Source: Paramacrobiotus metropolitanus
Lineage: Eukaryota > Tardigrada > Eutardigrada > Parachela > Macrobiotidae
Direction of reading: 5' to 3'
DNA: 64,000 bases
Assembly (NCBI RefSeq): GCF_019649055.1
Contig: NW_026570227.1
Coordinates: 1,922,001-1,986,000, forward strand
Part shown: in pieces, positions 30,001 through 40,255 of the stretch
How positions within the stretch are numbered: the first letter of the stretch is position 1
How the letters are laid out: the number at the start of each line of letters is the position of its first letter
Translations under genes and position numbers: made by a program
Notes under the pieces: generated by a model
Database searches by the model: none
Told to the model about the DNA's origin: nothing
Seen by the model: only the letters and a program-made list of their open reading frames with translations

Positions 30001-32029
30001 AAAGCAATTAGGTTTGCGCCAAACAGAACAGGTCTCAGCACCTCCGGTAACTTGCCAGCAACGAGAAAATTAATCAGCTTGCACAATGCAATACATAGCG
30101 GAGACTCGACAGCATCTTTACAACTCAACATGTCCTTAAGGTGCTGCGGACGGAGACCATCCAAACCTCCTGCAGAACCGCTAGGAAAACTGAAAACGGC
30201 ACTAATAACTTCAGCGGCCGTAACGGGGGGAAATGCAGGAATGTCATTGGCGCTAGGTGAGGGAAAATGAGTGTCCAAAGGTGCATCGGGATGCTTTGAT
30301 CGTAGAACTGGCAAAACTTTGGCATCGATATTCAAAACACTTTCCTCCGACGCCAACCTGGCAACTGCCTTGTGAACAGAACACTCGTTAATACACGATT
30401 CAACCATACGGCGTAAGTGCTCTGCATCGTTTGTCGACCGGCTACCGCCACGGATACGGCTTGTGGGGGTGCTGCTGGGGGGAGACCTAACTCCGCTCTC
30501 AAAATCGCGTAGCTGTCGTCGAAAACGTCCGGTCAGAGATTCTTTTTTCTTTGACGAAACCTCTCCTTCCGTAGCAAAGCACTGAGACGCAAAAAGTAAC
30601 AGAGATGTCCAATGGGCGACGGTGGGCTCCTTCACGCACTGCTCAACAGCCCTGGCAAAGGTTTCTGCTGCTTGTGCACGGGCCGCCCTGGGGATTCCTT
30701 TGTTAATTTTTCCCTTTTTTCTCGCATCCTTCAACAGATCGATGATGGTTTGGGGAGATGAAAGTGGAGGGAGTCCGCAGGTTGGGAGAAGGAGGTTGGG
30801 GGGGCGATCGGGATTTGCTCTAGCGTAGAGGACAAGTTTTTCGGGCAGGCATTCTTGTGGTTCCCCCATCCACGCAATTCCTTGCCGCATCCCGAGCATG
30901 AAAACGACTGTGGCGGCATAAGAGGCTGCAAACGACAGTAAAAAGGGCAGAAACAAAGTTCTACAGAACAGAAGATTTCGACCCAGAACCGAGGAAACGA
31001 CGTACCCAAATTACCTGGGGTTCATTTTACATTCCCCCCAAGTAACTTTGTCGAAAGCCCGAACAGAATCACAGGAATCTTGCGTTCAAAATCCATCCAG
31101 CTCCGCGCGGATTGTCATAATAATGTAATAATAATAATAATAATAATAATAACTAACTACTAACTTGTTATAAGTAACTTGTTATAAGTATCAAGTACTT
31201 ATTTAACTTGTTATGTTAAAAAATTCCTTGTAAATCATTAAGTCCAGGAGTTAAAGGAGATTGGTAAGAAGCTGTTCATGAGAACAGGCGAGAGTCGTTC
31301 CACTTGCTTTTTGTTTCAGCGTTTAAGTTTGGAGATTATGCGGGGCAACGCTATGAGCATATTGTGTACAGTCCCTTCTCATGTTAACTGGGACAAATTC
31401 TTCATCTGATTGTACTATACTGAGTGGTTCTCGTTGTTGTGCATATTGAAAAATAAAATGAAATTAATCATTTAGCTTTAGTGGCATAAAGTTATACAAA
31501 AAATTATTCGGACTGCGCGAAAGCGGAAGTTTTAGTGGCATATATCCCATTTTTGACACCATGTACCGGGCCGTTTCCCTTATTGTTAAGCAATTTAAAC
31601 CGTTTAATTTTTAATTTTTTTAGGAGTGCTTTATGAGTGCTTGGCAAATATGTCATAGGCATTGGTATAAATGTACAATAGCACAGTGAAGCAGAGCAGT
31701 ACATATAAAATTAACGCGTGAAGTGTAATTGTGCGTTTTGTAGTATTAAAATGAATTTGTTCAGCGCACTCCTTTTCACTATGCTGACAAAGCCAGCACT
31801 TGCGCTAACTTCATAAGCCGCAGTTGATTGTCGTATGTTGCAGATCATCTATCTGCTGATGAACGAGCAGTACCGGAAGCCGTGGCGCCGTGTGTGGCGA
31901 AGGTTTACCACCCGCTTCCGGGCGCGGACGCGCGTATCCGATGCGGCGCTCCGCCTAACGGCCACCGCCATCATCGCCAACCCAGAAACGACCTACAACG
32001 CCGGCCGTGATCCCGGCACCGTTGATTAA
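27004..32029 (+). CDS. Rhodopsin-like GPCR 1 (346 aa)
   Basis: Exons 27004-27858 and 31844-32029, phase 0, with donor CCG|GTAAGG and acceptor TTGCAG. Seven hydrophobic segments are visible. Segment 1 is F-W-Y-C-L-M-V-L-L-C-V-L-G-T-L-S-S-L-A-V. The third segment ends I-N-R-F where class A receptors have D/E-R-Y. Segment 6 (F-V-A-Y-V-L-Y-S-A-C-F-M-P) lacks C-W-x-P. Segment 7 ends V-P, split by the intron from I-I-Y-L-L-M-N, a worn N-P-x-x-Y. The cytoplasmic tail is Arg-rich. It is a plasma-membrane receptor with unknown ligand, probably of a tardigrade-expanded group. Receptors 2 and 3 share the last intron position and phase; this gene lacks the first intron of receptor 2. An AATAAA signal lies at 32116. 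The 4-kb intron is packed with transposons. Confidence 0.85.
27930..28186 (-). mobile_element. TTAA-family foldback MITE, inner part of right arm
   Basis: The reverse complement carries the family landmarks (GCGCGAGCAACATCCGGTTG, ACCAAAAGTCTTGTTATTAC, CTTGAAAACTTTGCTGTAAA) and the AT-rich centre. It ends at AATCATTT (28179-28186), where the LINE is inserted. The outer part of the same arm resumes at 31474. Confidence 0.7.
28190..31009 (-). pseudogene. LINE polyprotein: zinc finger, reverse transcriptase, restriction-like endonuclease (frame-broken)
   Basis: N-terminal zinc finger C-S-G-C-G-K-E-L-R-G-W-G-N-H-K-N-A-C near 30900. The RT block follows (29229 to about 30800) with L-D-G-L-R-P-Q-H-L, G-I-Q-Q-G-D-P-M-G-P and F-L-D-D in place of Y-A-D-D. 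A thumb segment in another frame (28918-29223) comes next. The C-terminal part (28190-28890) has a C-V-R-C...H...C knuckle and the R-P-D-G...V-W-D-V-T endonuclease core. Combining one ORF, an N-terminal zinc finger and a C-terminal restriction-like endonuclease points to the R2/NeSL/CRE group. Breaks near 30850, 29228 and 28905 shift the frame, so the copy is dead. Its last codons run into the MITE, a side effect of the inversion breakpoint. Confidence 0.85.
31117..31151. repeat. (TAA)n microsatellite
   Basis: About eleven TAA units with one interruption, upstream of the plus-strand LINE tail. Confidence 0.8.
31474..31579 (-). mobile_element. TTAA-family foldback MITE, outer end of right arm
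   Basis: The reverse complement begins GGGAAACGGCCCGGTACATG and continues through CTTTCGCGCAGTCCGAA to GCTAAATGATT. It then stops at the LINE duplication. It matches the left arm at 25877 more closely (shared GGTGTCAAAA) than the arms of the 42-kb and 46-kb copies. Confidence 0.7.
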
Positions 32030-33219
32030 TCTCCCTTAACCGGCACTTGCAGGGCAGGCCGTGATTCGCACATGTTACCATAAAAAGCGCTGACTTAGTT
32101 ATGTACTGCAATGTAAATAAAGGTCACTATGCAGTCACTCAGACGGTGGTTCGTAATCAAAGAAAATGGTACCGACAAACAACCTTAACTGAATAATGTA
32201 CTACACGTGATGTTGTCCTAATATAAATCCGCGCAGAACATGGCAGAGGTTAAATAACAAACAACGGGAAATTTCATTAGGTTGAAAGAGTGGCGTGAAT
32301 GCGTTATGAAAGAGAATCCAATAAAGTGTGACACGCGTGCAGCCGTAGCGCTGCTCTGATAAATAACCGGCTTCGACGGGAAGCCGACGAAGTCGCCGCT
32401 ACGTGGGTTGACGATGGGGAATTATTGAGCAGATGCTCCGAACTCCGCTGCTCAACACTCCGCCGGTACGTTGCATAATGCAGCAGGATCTGTACAAACT
32501 TGTCCCGTAATTTCTAACGTAAAGGTACAGACAGCAAGCATTCTGCGCGAAGTTTTGCGCTATGAACGGCTGCCACTACACTACGTCTACCACAACGACA
32601 AATTTATTCCTCTAAATATTCTAAGATAATTATAAAGATTATTACCGGTATTCTAAGATTATTATTTTGATTTACAAAATTTAATACTTATATTTTATAA
32701 AGGTTAATCTATTTTATATATTTTTATAATTATGAAGGTTAATATTTCATAAATTGTATGGATAGTAAATAGTTTAGATGAATATCTGGCGTTCATCAGA
32801 AGTGCCAAATGAATGTAGAGCGTAGACAGTATGGCGTGACGTGCCGTAGTAGGGAATTTGGCGCAACCCGTGAATTTGTATTTGTCGCTGTATTGATGCG
32901 TTAGAAATTACGGGACAAGCTTGTACGGTACAGCAGCTAGCACGGGTGCCAAGGGCGTGTACGTTATACCCGGTACACATAAACATTAAGCCAGCGGAAG
33001 TGATGCGCATATTGACCAGATGGGACCGGCAGCGAGTCTCACACACACTGCTTTATTGATGATGCGGCTGTCGTTGTTTATTAATCCGCCATCTATCCGC
33101 TACACCGCTTGATTCCCGATTAATCCTTAACCTCTCCCCGCTCGCATTCACATCCGCATCACACACCACCCGGAAACGCCAACACCGGCGTCTGTAGCAT
33201 TATGTGAATTCTACTGTTT
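32030..33219. other. Intergenic region
   Basis: 3' region of GPCR 1 (AATAAA at 32116-32121), then AT-rich sequence. A piece near 32860-32930 (CGTGAATTTGTATTTGTCGC...) resembles 3665-3725, an unnamed dispersed repeat. No gene seen. Confidence 0.5.
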
Positions 33220-35571
33220 ATGCTGGTGTTGGCTATGGATTTCGCGGTGGCGACTAATTATACCGCGGTTAATTGGAGCGCCGCGCACGCTCCATGGATT
33301 GTCTACCATACGGAATTGTTGATCTGGTATTACACGATGGTGACCCTTAGTGTGCTGGGCACCGTGTTCTGCCTGTTGGTGTTGACGGGGATTCTCTCGT
33401 CTCGCAAGCTCCGCTTTGGCTCCGGCGCCCTCATCGCTAATTTACTGGTCAGTCAAGGATTCAAATTCAGCCGCTTATGAGTTCTTAAAACTGAGATAAA
33501 ATGTATAACTTTAAAGAAAGAATTTTTTTTCAATTATTTCTATTTATTTATTTTTATTACTTATTTTTTTCCAATAAGCGAAAATTTTCCAAAATAAATT
33601 CGGGAAAATTTTCGTTTCTGGTCGATTAAATAATTAAAAGTAAGTGACGTTATGTCTTTTGCTCATTATTAATTTTATTTCTATTCCACTCGTTTCTGGG
33701 ATTACTTAAATATATTTATTACAATTTGTCATATAAAAAATACTCGTACATATGATAATATGAAAATTCAAAAAAGGACCGTATCGTATATGAAACTAAA
33801 TGAACATTGTGTGAAAACTGCAACAATTTTTTTAGTTTTTAACGCATTCAAGCACATGAAGGCCGTTATTAATTTTAAAATGGCTTGTTTGAAAAAAGCT
33901 GTGTAACACGCTTCTTGCGGCTTATAAGTGGCGGCTGTGGCTCCCCCACGGTTTTCTTTAGTAAAAGGCGAAAGAATATCACGATATGTGCGGAAACCTG
34001 AATTTGATCTGGCGTTTGAAATACGAAATGATGGAACTGCCCTGTAGGTCAGCCTGCTGCTGCAGTGCGCCCTTTTCGTCCCCCTCGTCACCATCTCGAC
34101 GGCCGGCATCCCGCTGGGCGTCAACACCCTGACCCACGCCAGCCGCAGCTTCTGCCGGCACTCCTTCGTGGGCTACTTTATCCTGAACAAGGTGGTCAGC
34201 ATGGCCGACATGATGATCGGCATCAACCGCTTCGTGGCCATCTGCTTCCCGCACCACTACCCCCGCTGGACCACCCGCCCGGCGCTGGCGGTCATGATCG
34301 GCATCCCCTGGCTGCTGTCTCTAATCTTCGGCTTCGCCATCTACTTCCAGGTGGGCGGGGTCTTCCAGGCGTCGCCGCCGTGGGGCGCCTGCGCCGTGAC
34401 CTTTGCCAGCGACGCCTCCTCCTGGCTGTCGCTGCTCATGGGCGTCCTGCTGCCCATCGGGACGCTGGGACTGCTCTTCTCCATCATCTTTATGGTGATT
34501 TTTGTGCGGTGGGTCAAGAGCCGGCAGAGCAGCGGCGATCATAACAGCAAGGAGTTCCTGCAGCGGCAGAATCTGCAGCGGAAGCGATACCAGAGTATAC
34601 GGATGCTCTTCGTCTCGTATATCTGCTACTCGGCCTGCTTCATGCCCACGCAGATCGCTTCCGCCATGTTCGGCAAAGAGTTCCGCCTGTATCCGGTGCT
34701 GCAGCTGCTCCTGCGGGCGGTCGCGCTGCTCGGCTACGCTGTTGTACCGGTAAGGGGAGATTTATTTAACAAATTTAATTAAGTTCGAATTTCCTACATG
34801 TTCATTTACAAAAGAAATTTACTTGTTTATTTAACAAGTTTACTTGAGAGTGTTATAAAATTAGTTTAATAATGAATCTACTTAATAAAATTCAGTTTCG
34901 TAATTAATTTAGCTTATTAGATTGGATCTAAAATCTAAAAAGATCTTATTATTAAAAAGATTATTATTAAAAAGATATTATTATCTTATTAGATCTTAAA
35001 AATTGACTTAATTTAAAAATTATTAATATCTTGGAAAATAAAATATATATTATAATTAAAATTATGAAAATGTTTATCTAGGAGAAAATTCATTAAAGAC
35101 ATTTATTTGAGAAATTTTTCTAGTCAATTTAGGGATACTGAATTCGTAATGAATATGTATGGGCAAAATTTATTTCTTTCAACCTTACTTCACGTAAATG
35201 TATTGTTGCTACAGATAAACAACATTTTTGAATTCACAAATTTAATTATTGTAGTGCACCGTTCGATGCGCTGAGGTGCATAAGTATCGAATTTCAATCT
35301 GAATTATTCTAACGATTATTTCTGGTTTCTCCGTTATTTCTACATTGATCTGTTATTGCGATTTTTCATTGACGTGGTGAATGGCTGTGCGTAGGTGATT
35401 TATCTGGCGATGAATCGCGGTTACCGCAACCGACTGCATTACCTGTGCAAATTGACCAAATCAGTGTGCGGCGCCGACAGCGTCCGGCCGGTGGAAGCCG
35501 GCGAAACCATCGTCATGACAGACGGACCCCAACGGCCGGCTCGTGATCGCACGCTGGTGCTCATTGACTGA
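33220..35571 (+). CDS. Rhodopsin-like GPCR 2 (368 aa)
   Basis: Exons 33220-33447, 34048-34749 and 35395-35571. All introns are phase 0 with good GT..AG sites; the stop is at 35569-35571. It is clearly paralogous to receptor 1: S-R-K-L-R-F-G-S-G-A-L-I-A-N, then after intron 1 L-L-L-Q-C-A-L-F, N-K-V-V-S-M-A-D-M-M-I-G-I-N-R-F, P-P-W-G-A-C, R-K-R-Y-Q-S-I-R-M-L-F-V, and V-V-P split from V-I-Y-L-A-M-N. N-R-F again stands where D-R-Y is expected. An extracellular N-terminus with N-Y-T and N-W-S glycosylation sites precedes segment 1. A second ATG 15 nt in (33235) could be the real start. The ligand is unknown. The first intron is absent from receptor 1. Confidence 0.85.
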
Positions 35572-35938
35572 ATTATTTTGTTATACGGACTATTGATGTA
35601 CTGATGAAGGTTTCCATTGTCTCTATTGCCGACACATGTTTTTCGGAAAATATTTTCCTGCCAATTGTCCACGAAGTTATTGATCCGCTGGCGATTTGCT
35701 AACGCAGCCATTGTGACAGAAGGATTATTTTTACAGGAGATATATTTACATGGTTTATTTTTTGTACAAATATACTTGAAGCGGCCGTTTGTTGACAATT
35801 AAATTATCCTGCAATGTATATATGTTCAGTATTAACAAACGCTGTAATAGGTTACACAATCAGCCGGAAAATTGCCGGTTAGCTGCACGTGGCGCATTAG
35901 TCGTTAGCGCACCGGAAGTGCATTATCCCGGTCATTTA
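35572..35938. other. Short spacer between convergent GPCR 2 and transporter
   Basis: Shared 3' flank of two genes that end towards each other. No further exon is seen. Confidence 0.5.
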
Positions 35939-38337
35939 TCAGCGATTGCCGGGCGAGGCCGGTATTTCCTTCTTAATCGGCCGCTTCTGTATGACATAGG
36001 CCGCACAGAAGCCGATCAGGACCGGCATGAGGATGACCGCGCCGACGATCCAGGCTAGTCCGGGCCAGTAAGTTTTGGTCTGCGCGAAGATGCTGCTGAA
36101 GATCAGCTGGGAAAACAAGGGCGCCGTGCCCAGCTGTGCGATCATGATCGTCACGACTTTGCCCATTTCGTGGCGCTCGGCGATGCCCATGATGATGGAC
36201 TGCGCCGCCACCAGCGCCAGCATCCTATCAACAAAGATGACCGCGTTAGAATAATAAAAATTGTCTGGTCAGTTCGCGGTTAAAAGACTGAATAATAAAA
36301 TCAACAAACAGCGTGCAACAGGAACATGCATGCGATGCGGATAAATCGCCGGTACTTTTTACTCTGTAAATCAGTTGGCTATTTAGCAGGCTAGAGTTGC
36401 GTCCGTTATCGGAATTCACCAGACTACAATTTTGGAATTAAAAATCCGGCAAGTTGCTTCGCGGTTCAAAATTGAATAATAAGACCAACAAACAGTGTTC
36501 AACAGGAACACATCCAATGCGCATAAATTGCCGGCGCTGGGTTTGAACAGAGAAGCCCTATACGCGCTTAAGGAAGCATTTCGTTATTCGTATAATGTAC
36601 ATTCTGTGCAGCCGACCGGGATCAATTTATTATTTAATCGCTGGGATTACATTACCGGAAGACGCCCACGGCCCCGGCAATGTACACCGTCCCCGGGGAA
36701 TCGTCGAAACCGTAGACGAGGAGGGAAGCCATGGCGGAGAGGATGGCCAGCACGCCGAGCACCGCGTCCGGCATGTTCAGCTTCAGTTTCAGCAGCAGCA
36801 CGGTTAACACCGTCACCACGCTCTCCACCACCCCCACCACCAGGTAGAACACCGTGAACTCCAGCAGCGTCCAGAAAAACGGCCCGAATTCCAGGTAGAA
36901 CTGGTGCACGGAGATGTCCGCTGTAAAGGTCATGAAAAGGTCACCGGTTGTTTCACCACAGCGCCCAGAAATAAGAGGTCACAAAAAGGTCACCGGCTGT
37001 TTCACAGCAGCGCGCAGAAAGGAAAGATTTTGCGTACCGGAAATGCAGATGCCGATGAGCAGCAGGCAGAAGAGCATCACCCACAGCAGGAGACGGCGCC
37101 GCCCGGCGCGCGGGCGGGCGACGGCGTGCCAGCCGTCGTTGGCGCGGTGACACGCCAGGGCGCTGCCGCAGCGGCAGCGTTTGGGGCTGTGGAAGGGCGC
37201 CAGGTCATGGATGAAGAAGAAGACGTACAGAAAGCCGGCGAGGAAGAGCAGGGTGATGAGATAGAAGGGGGCGGAGTCGCCGTACGTCTCCAACATGTGA
37301 CCGCCGAGAACGCCGCCGGCGTCACGGGAGACAGTGCGGAGGGCGACGATAACGGCGACGTTGATTGCGCGGTTAGCTTCCGTTGTGTAGTCGCCCAGGA
37401 AGCTGTATAGCGCCGTGTTGAAGCATAGCATGGCGCCGGTACAGTACTGCAAACGAATGCATGTTAACTGTGTAATTTTCCAATGTATATTATTTATATT
37501 GACTCAGTTTTAAATAATTTATTTACCATTTATTATGATTGTATAGAAAATTTGACAACTAAGTATATAAGATTTTAATTAATAAAATTTTAGATTATAT
37601 TTTAACTTTTTCAATCAACGTTTTTAAAGAAAACAATAATCTACTTTTTAAAATTTATTTTAATGATTAACTAACCAGAAATTTTAACTAACCAGAAATT
37701 TTAATACGAGTATATCTGAGAAGCTCCTTAAATTTTATGTACGCTTAATTACGTATAACAGGAGCGTACGTAAAGGAAGGGAGTAACGAGGAGATAATAC
37801 GCGGACATTTGGAAGTATGTATAAGCCGTGGTATAAGCGTAAGCCACCACGTAGCCGATGAAGGGAATGAACAGGAATATCTTCCGCCCAAATTCATCCG
37901 TCCACGAACCTTATAACGACCAAACTCCGCTCATGATCAATCATAAATGTTCGCAGTACGGCAGTATTTCGTCCTTACCTAGAAAAATGGAGAAGACGAC
38001 GCAGGAGACGGCGTCGATGAGCGCTTCATACGTCTTGACCTGCATCATGCCCGTCTGCACCTCCACGGCGGCGGTCTCATTCATCAAATTACGACAGACA
38101 TCCGGCGATAGTTGCAGATCCACCAAGCACACCTACAACGATACTTCCGGTTACCACCGTCACCGACCGATACCGGAAGTCTCTAACTTTCGTTCTTGGT
38201 TAATGAAAACATTTTTGGCAAATGCCTTTGCAGTAGTTTGTCTGACCTTGTTCTTCATCAACTCCATAAAGACCGGCTCGACCATCCCGCTGGCCAGCGC
38301 GTACAGCGCCATCACCGGCGAGGACCCCCGGGGGGTC
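35939..38337 (-). CDS. SLC46-like MFS transporter (first exon uncertain)
   Basis: Minus-strand exons: about 38247-38337 (5' border open), 37979-38132, 37770-37909, 37038-37446, 36656-36920 and 35939-36224. Phases match at all five joins and the stop is at 35939-35941. Segment 1 reads M-A-L-Y-A-L-A-S-G-M-V-E-P-V. The following exon has V-C-x(n)-V-C-R-N-L and E-V-Q-T-G. The motif W-T-D-E-F-G-R-K is the loop 2-3 signature of MFS proteins. L-Y-S-F-L-G-D-Y-T follows in exon 4, and about ten more hydrophobic segments. The pattern matches SLC46 (proton-coupled folate transporter and relatives); the substrate cannot be read from sequence. The exon with segment 1 touches the start of the plus-strand transposase-like exon, so any N-terminal exon must lie beyond that gene. 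Confidence 0.75.
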
Positions 38338-39644
38338 TGGAATCTGGACGAGAGCGCCTTCTCTGTCGCAGAGAAAATCAAGTTGGTCTTGCCGCGTCGG
38401 GGGGAGAAGAGTTTCGCCTCTCTGCCCGACGGGAAGGCGAGGGAGTTAATTACGGTGCTGGCGGGGGGAAACGCCGCGGGAACCATGCTGCGTCCGCTCA
38501 TACTGTCCGATGGCAATTTGCGCTTGGCTTCCAGTTCACGAGCAGCCGATGATCGCTGTTGGCTGGGCGTGAACCAGTCGGTGATTATGGATGATGAGGT
38601 GTTTTTGGATTACGTGAAGCATGAACTGATACCCGCTATGACTGCTCCCAAGGTACTGTCCCAGTTTTAAATTCCAGTTGTTCTTAGTTTTTTATATAAA
38701 ATTTCTAAATTATTATTATTTATTTTTATATTTTTATTTATTGAACTATTATTTTTAATTATTATGGACCTGGTTTAAGCGAACTATTGTATGTTATAAT
38801 CGGAAAAATTCGGAAAGTTGAGCACGTTACCTTTTAAGTTTTAATCCACGGAAGGGCACAGATTCTGTTGTTTTTTATGTTTAAATTTTGAGTGTGAAGT
38901 GTTGTCCCCGCGCTTGCACTTTATTTTATTTGGATAGGCTGTTGCCTAATAAAAATATTTTTAAATTGAATGTTTCGCGCTAAAGGGTATGTTATTACGA
39001 ATTTGTTTGTACGAGCAAATTTTACTGGGTTTTGGGTTGCAGAATTTAATTATGCTGGACGGCCACAACAGCCATGTGTACAACGAGGACTTTCTGATGG
39101 AATGCGCCCAGTCGGGAAGGAACATCCGTGTGGTAATGTTCCCGGCTGGCCAAGCAACCAAAACCTACTCCCGGGATCTCAAAGTGTTCAGCCCGATTAA
39201 GCGCCACTGGAAGAATTATTTGAGCCATTCAGCCACCGAGCCGGTTAGTTGCGAATTTGCGGACACTGAAATTATTCAATAAAATCGGAACATTTCTCAA
39301 AATTTAATTAGACGCGTGACGTTAATTTGTAGGTGACCAGGGAGAATTTTGCGGCGTGTCTGATAGAAAACTGGAGCGGATCCATGGAATCCAGCGTGAA
39401 ATCGGGGTTTGAAGAAGCCGGTATCTATCCGTGGGATCCCAGGATGGTCTGCAAAGACTTCCCTGGTTTTGCTTCGTACACACCACCGGTTGTTAAACTC
39501 CCGGCCAGCCGACTGTATGAAAAGGAATTTGAAGTTGTGCGAGCGAAACTCCGGCTGATTCCCATGTACTCGGACAGTGAGATCAGCCGGATCATTCGTT
39601 TCGCCCAGGATGTTCTGGATGAAGCCGAATCGGAAAACGACTGA
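38310..39644 (+). CDS. Pogo/Tigger-type DDE transposase-like gene with introns (5' end open)
   Basis: Exons: about 38310-38652, 39043-39243 and 39333-39644, phase 0 throughout, with splice sites AAG|GTACTG..TTGCAG and CCG|GTTAGT..TTGTAG and the stop at 39642-39644. The DDE_1 pattern is visible: V-W-N-L-D-E-S-A-F (first D), L-P-R-R-G-E-K-S-F, I-T-V-L-A-G-G-N-A-A-G, M-L-D-G-H-N-S-H-V (second D), and K-V-F-S-P-I-K-R-H-W after the P-x-x-x-x-x-x-L position. The third acid is not obvious: where relatives have Q-P-L-D there is S-R-D-L. The C-terminal exon (E-N-F ... S-G-F-E-E-A-G-I-Y-P-W) is also typical. No CENP-B-type DNA-binding part is found upstream. Intact reading frame through two introns suggests a host-adopted gene; a decayed element is the alternative. 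Confidence 0.7.
38840..38965 (+). mobile_element. Possible LINE 3' untranslated remnant in the transposase-like intron
   Basis: TTTTTTATGTTTAAATTTTG...CGCGCTTGCA...GGCTGTTGCCTAATAA parallels 53225-53320. It is a tail-only fragment of a second LINE family. Confidence 0.4.
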
Positions 39645-40255
39645 TTTAATGAGCCATTCGCGGTTGCGCCTTGTTATAGCAAGTCCTGATATGTCTTGAT
39701 CTCTGAGCGCTTCAAAAACCAAATTGTGTAATAAAACTGATCAGTTAATAAAACGAACTACGTTGTGTAAAAAATTATTATAGCAATAAAATTTTAAACG
39801 GACTACGTAGAATCCGGACGCATGTAACAGGTTTGTAGGGAACTGTTCTATAACTTCCTCCGCGTTCAGGAAGTACTCACAGACACCACATGCCGGTTTC
39901 GACTGTCCACCAAAAAATTTACTACTTGCTTGAATTGTTGCGAGTTCATTTACTGCGGTTAACAAACTGCCTCGTGGCGATGCACCTGCAGTTTAACAAG
40001 CAGTTTAACACTTAAATTAATTATCCCGGCATTCTGCGCACAGAGGACACTGTACATGTGGTGTGCTCATCCACAACGGCAGTACTAAACGTGTGATCAT
40101 ATCCGGATGTTTACTGGTTACCGGACTAACGCGCCCTGCGGCGGTGGCTTTTCACACCGATCGGTGTCGAGTTTATTTCTTTAAACACCGCGCACAGTGC
40201 CCCACAGTATCTTGTATCCATTTTGAAAAATTAGGATATTTATTTCCGCACCATC
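39645..40255. other. Intergenic region
   Basis: AT-rich 3' flank of the transposase-like gene and 5' flank of the next gene. Nothing else supported. Confidence 0.5.

Larger units (their letters stand above)
28187..31465 (+). mobile_element. LINE with 5' inversion (twin-priming product) inside the MITE arm
   Basis: Flanked by the 8-bp duplication AATCATTT (28179-28186 and 31466-31473). The right end (about 31245-31465) is the LINE 3' end on +: L-K-E-I-G-K-K-L-F-M-R-T-G-E-S, stop at 31407, A-rich tail. The rest (28190 to about 31010) is the upstream body on the minus strand. The two parts meet in element coordinates: the inverted body ends at E-T-F-G-T, which lies just before L-K-E-I-G in the 22.9-kb copy. 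This is the layout that twin priming produces. It also explains why a minus-strand LINE body sits beside a plus-strand tail. Confidence 0.8.

Noticed and set aside
37858-38240. N-terminal extension of the Tigger-like frame back to 37858
   Set aside because: This part lies opposite exons 2-3 and an intron of the SLC46-like gene, whose phases and splice sites are well supported. The extension shows no transposase similarity.
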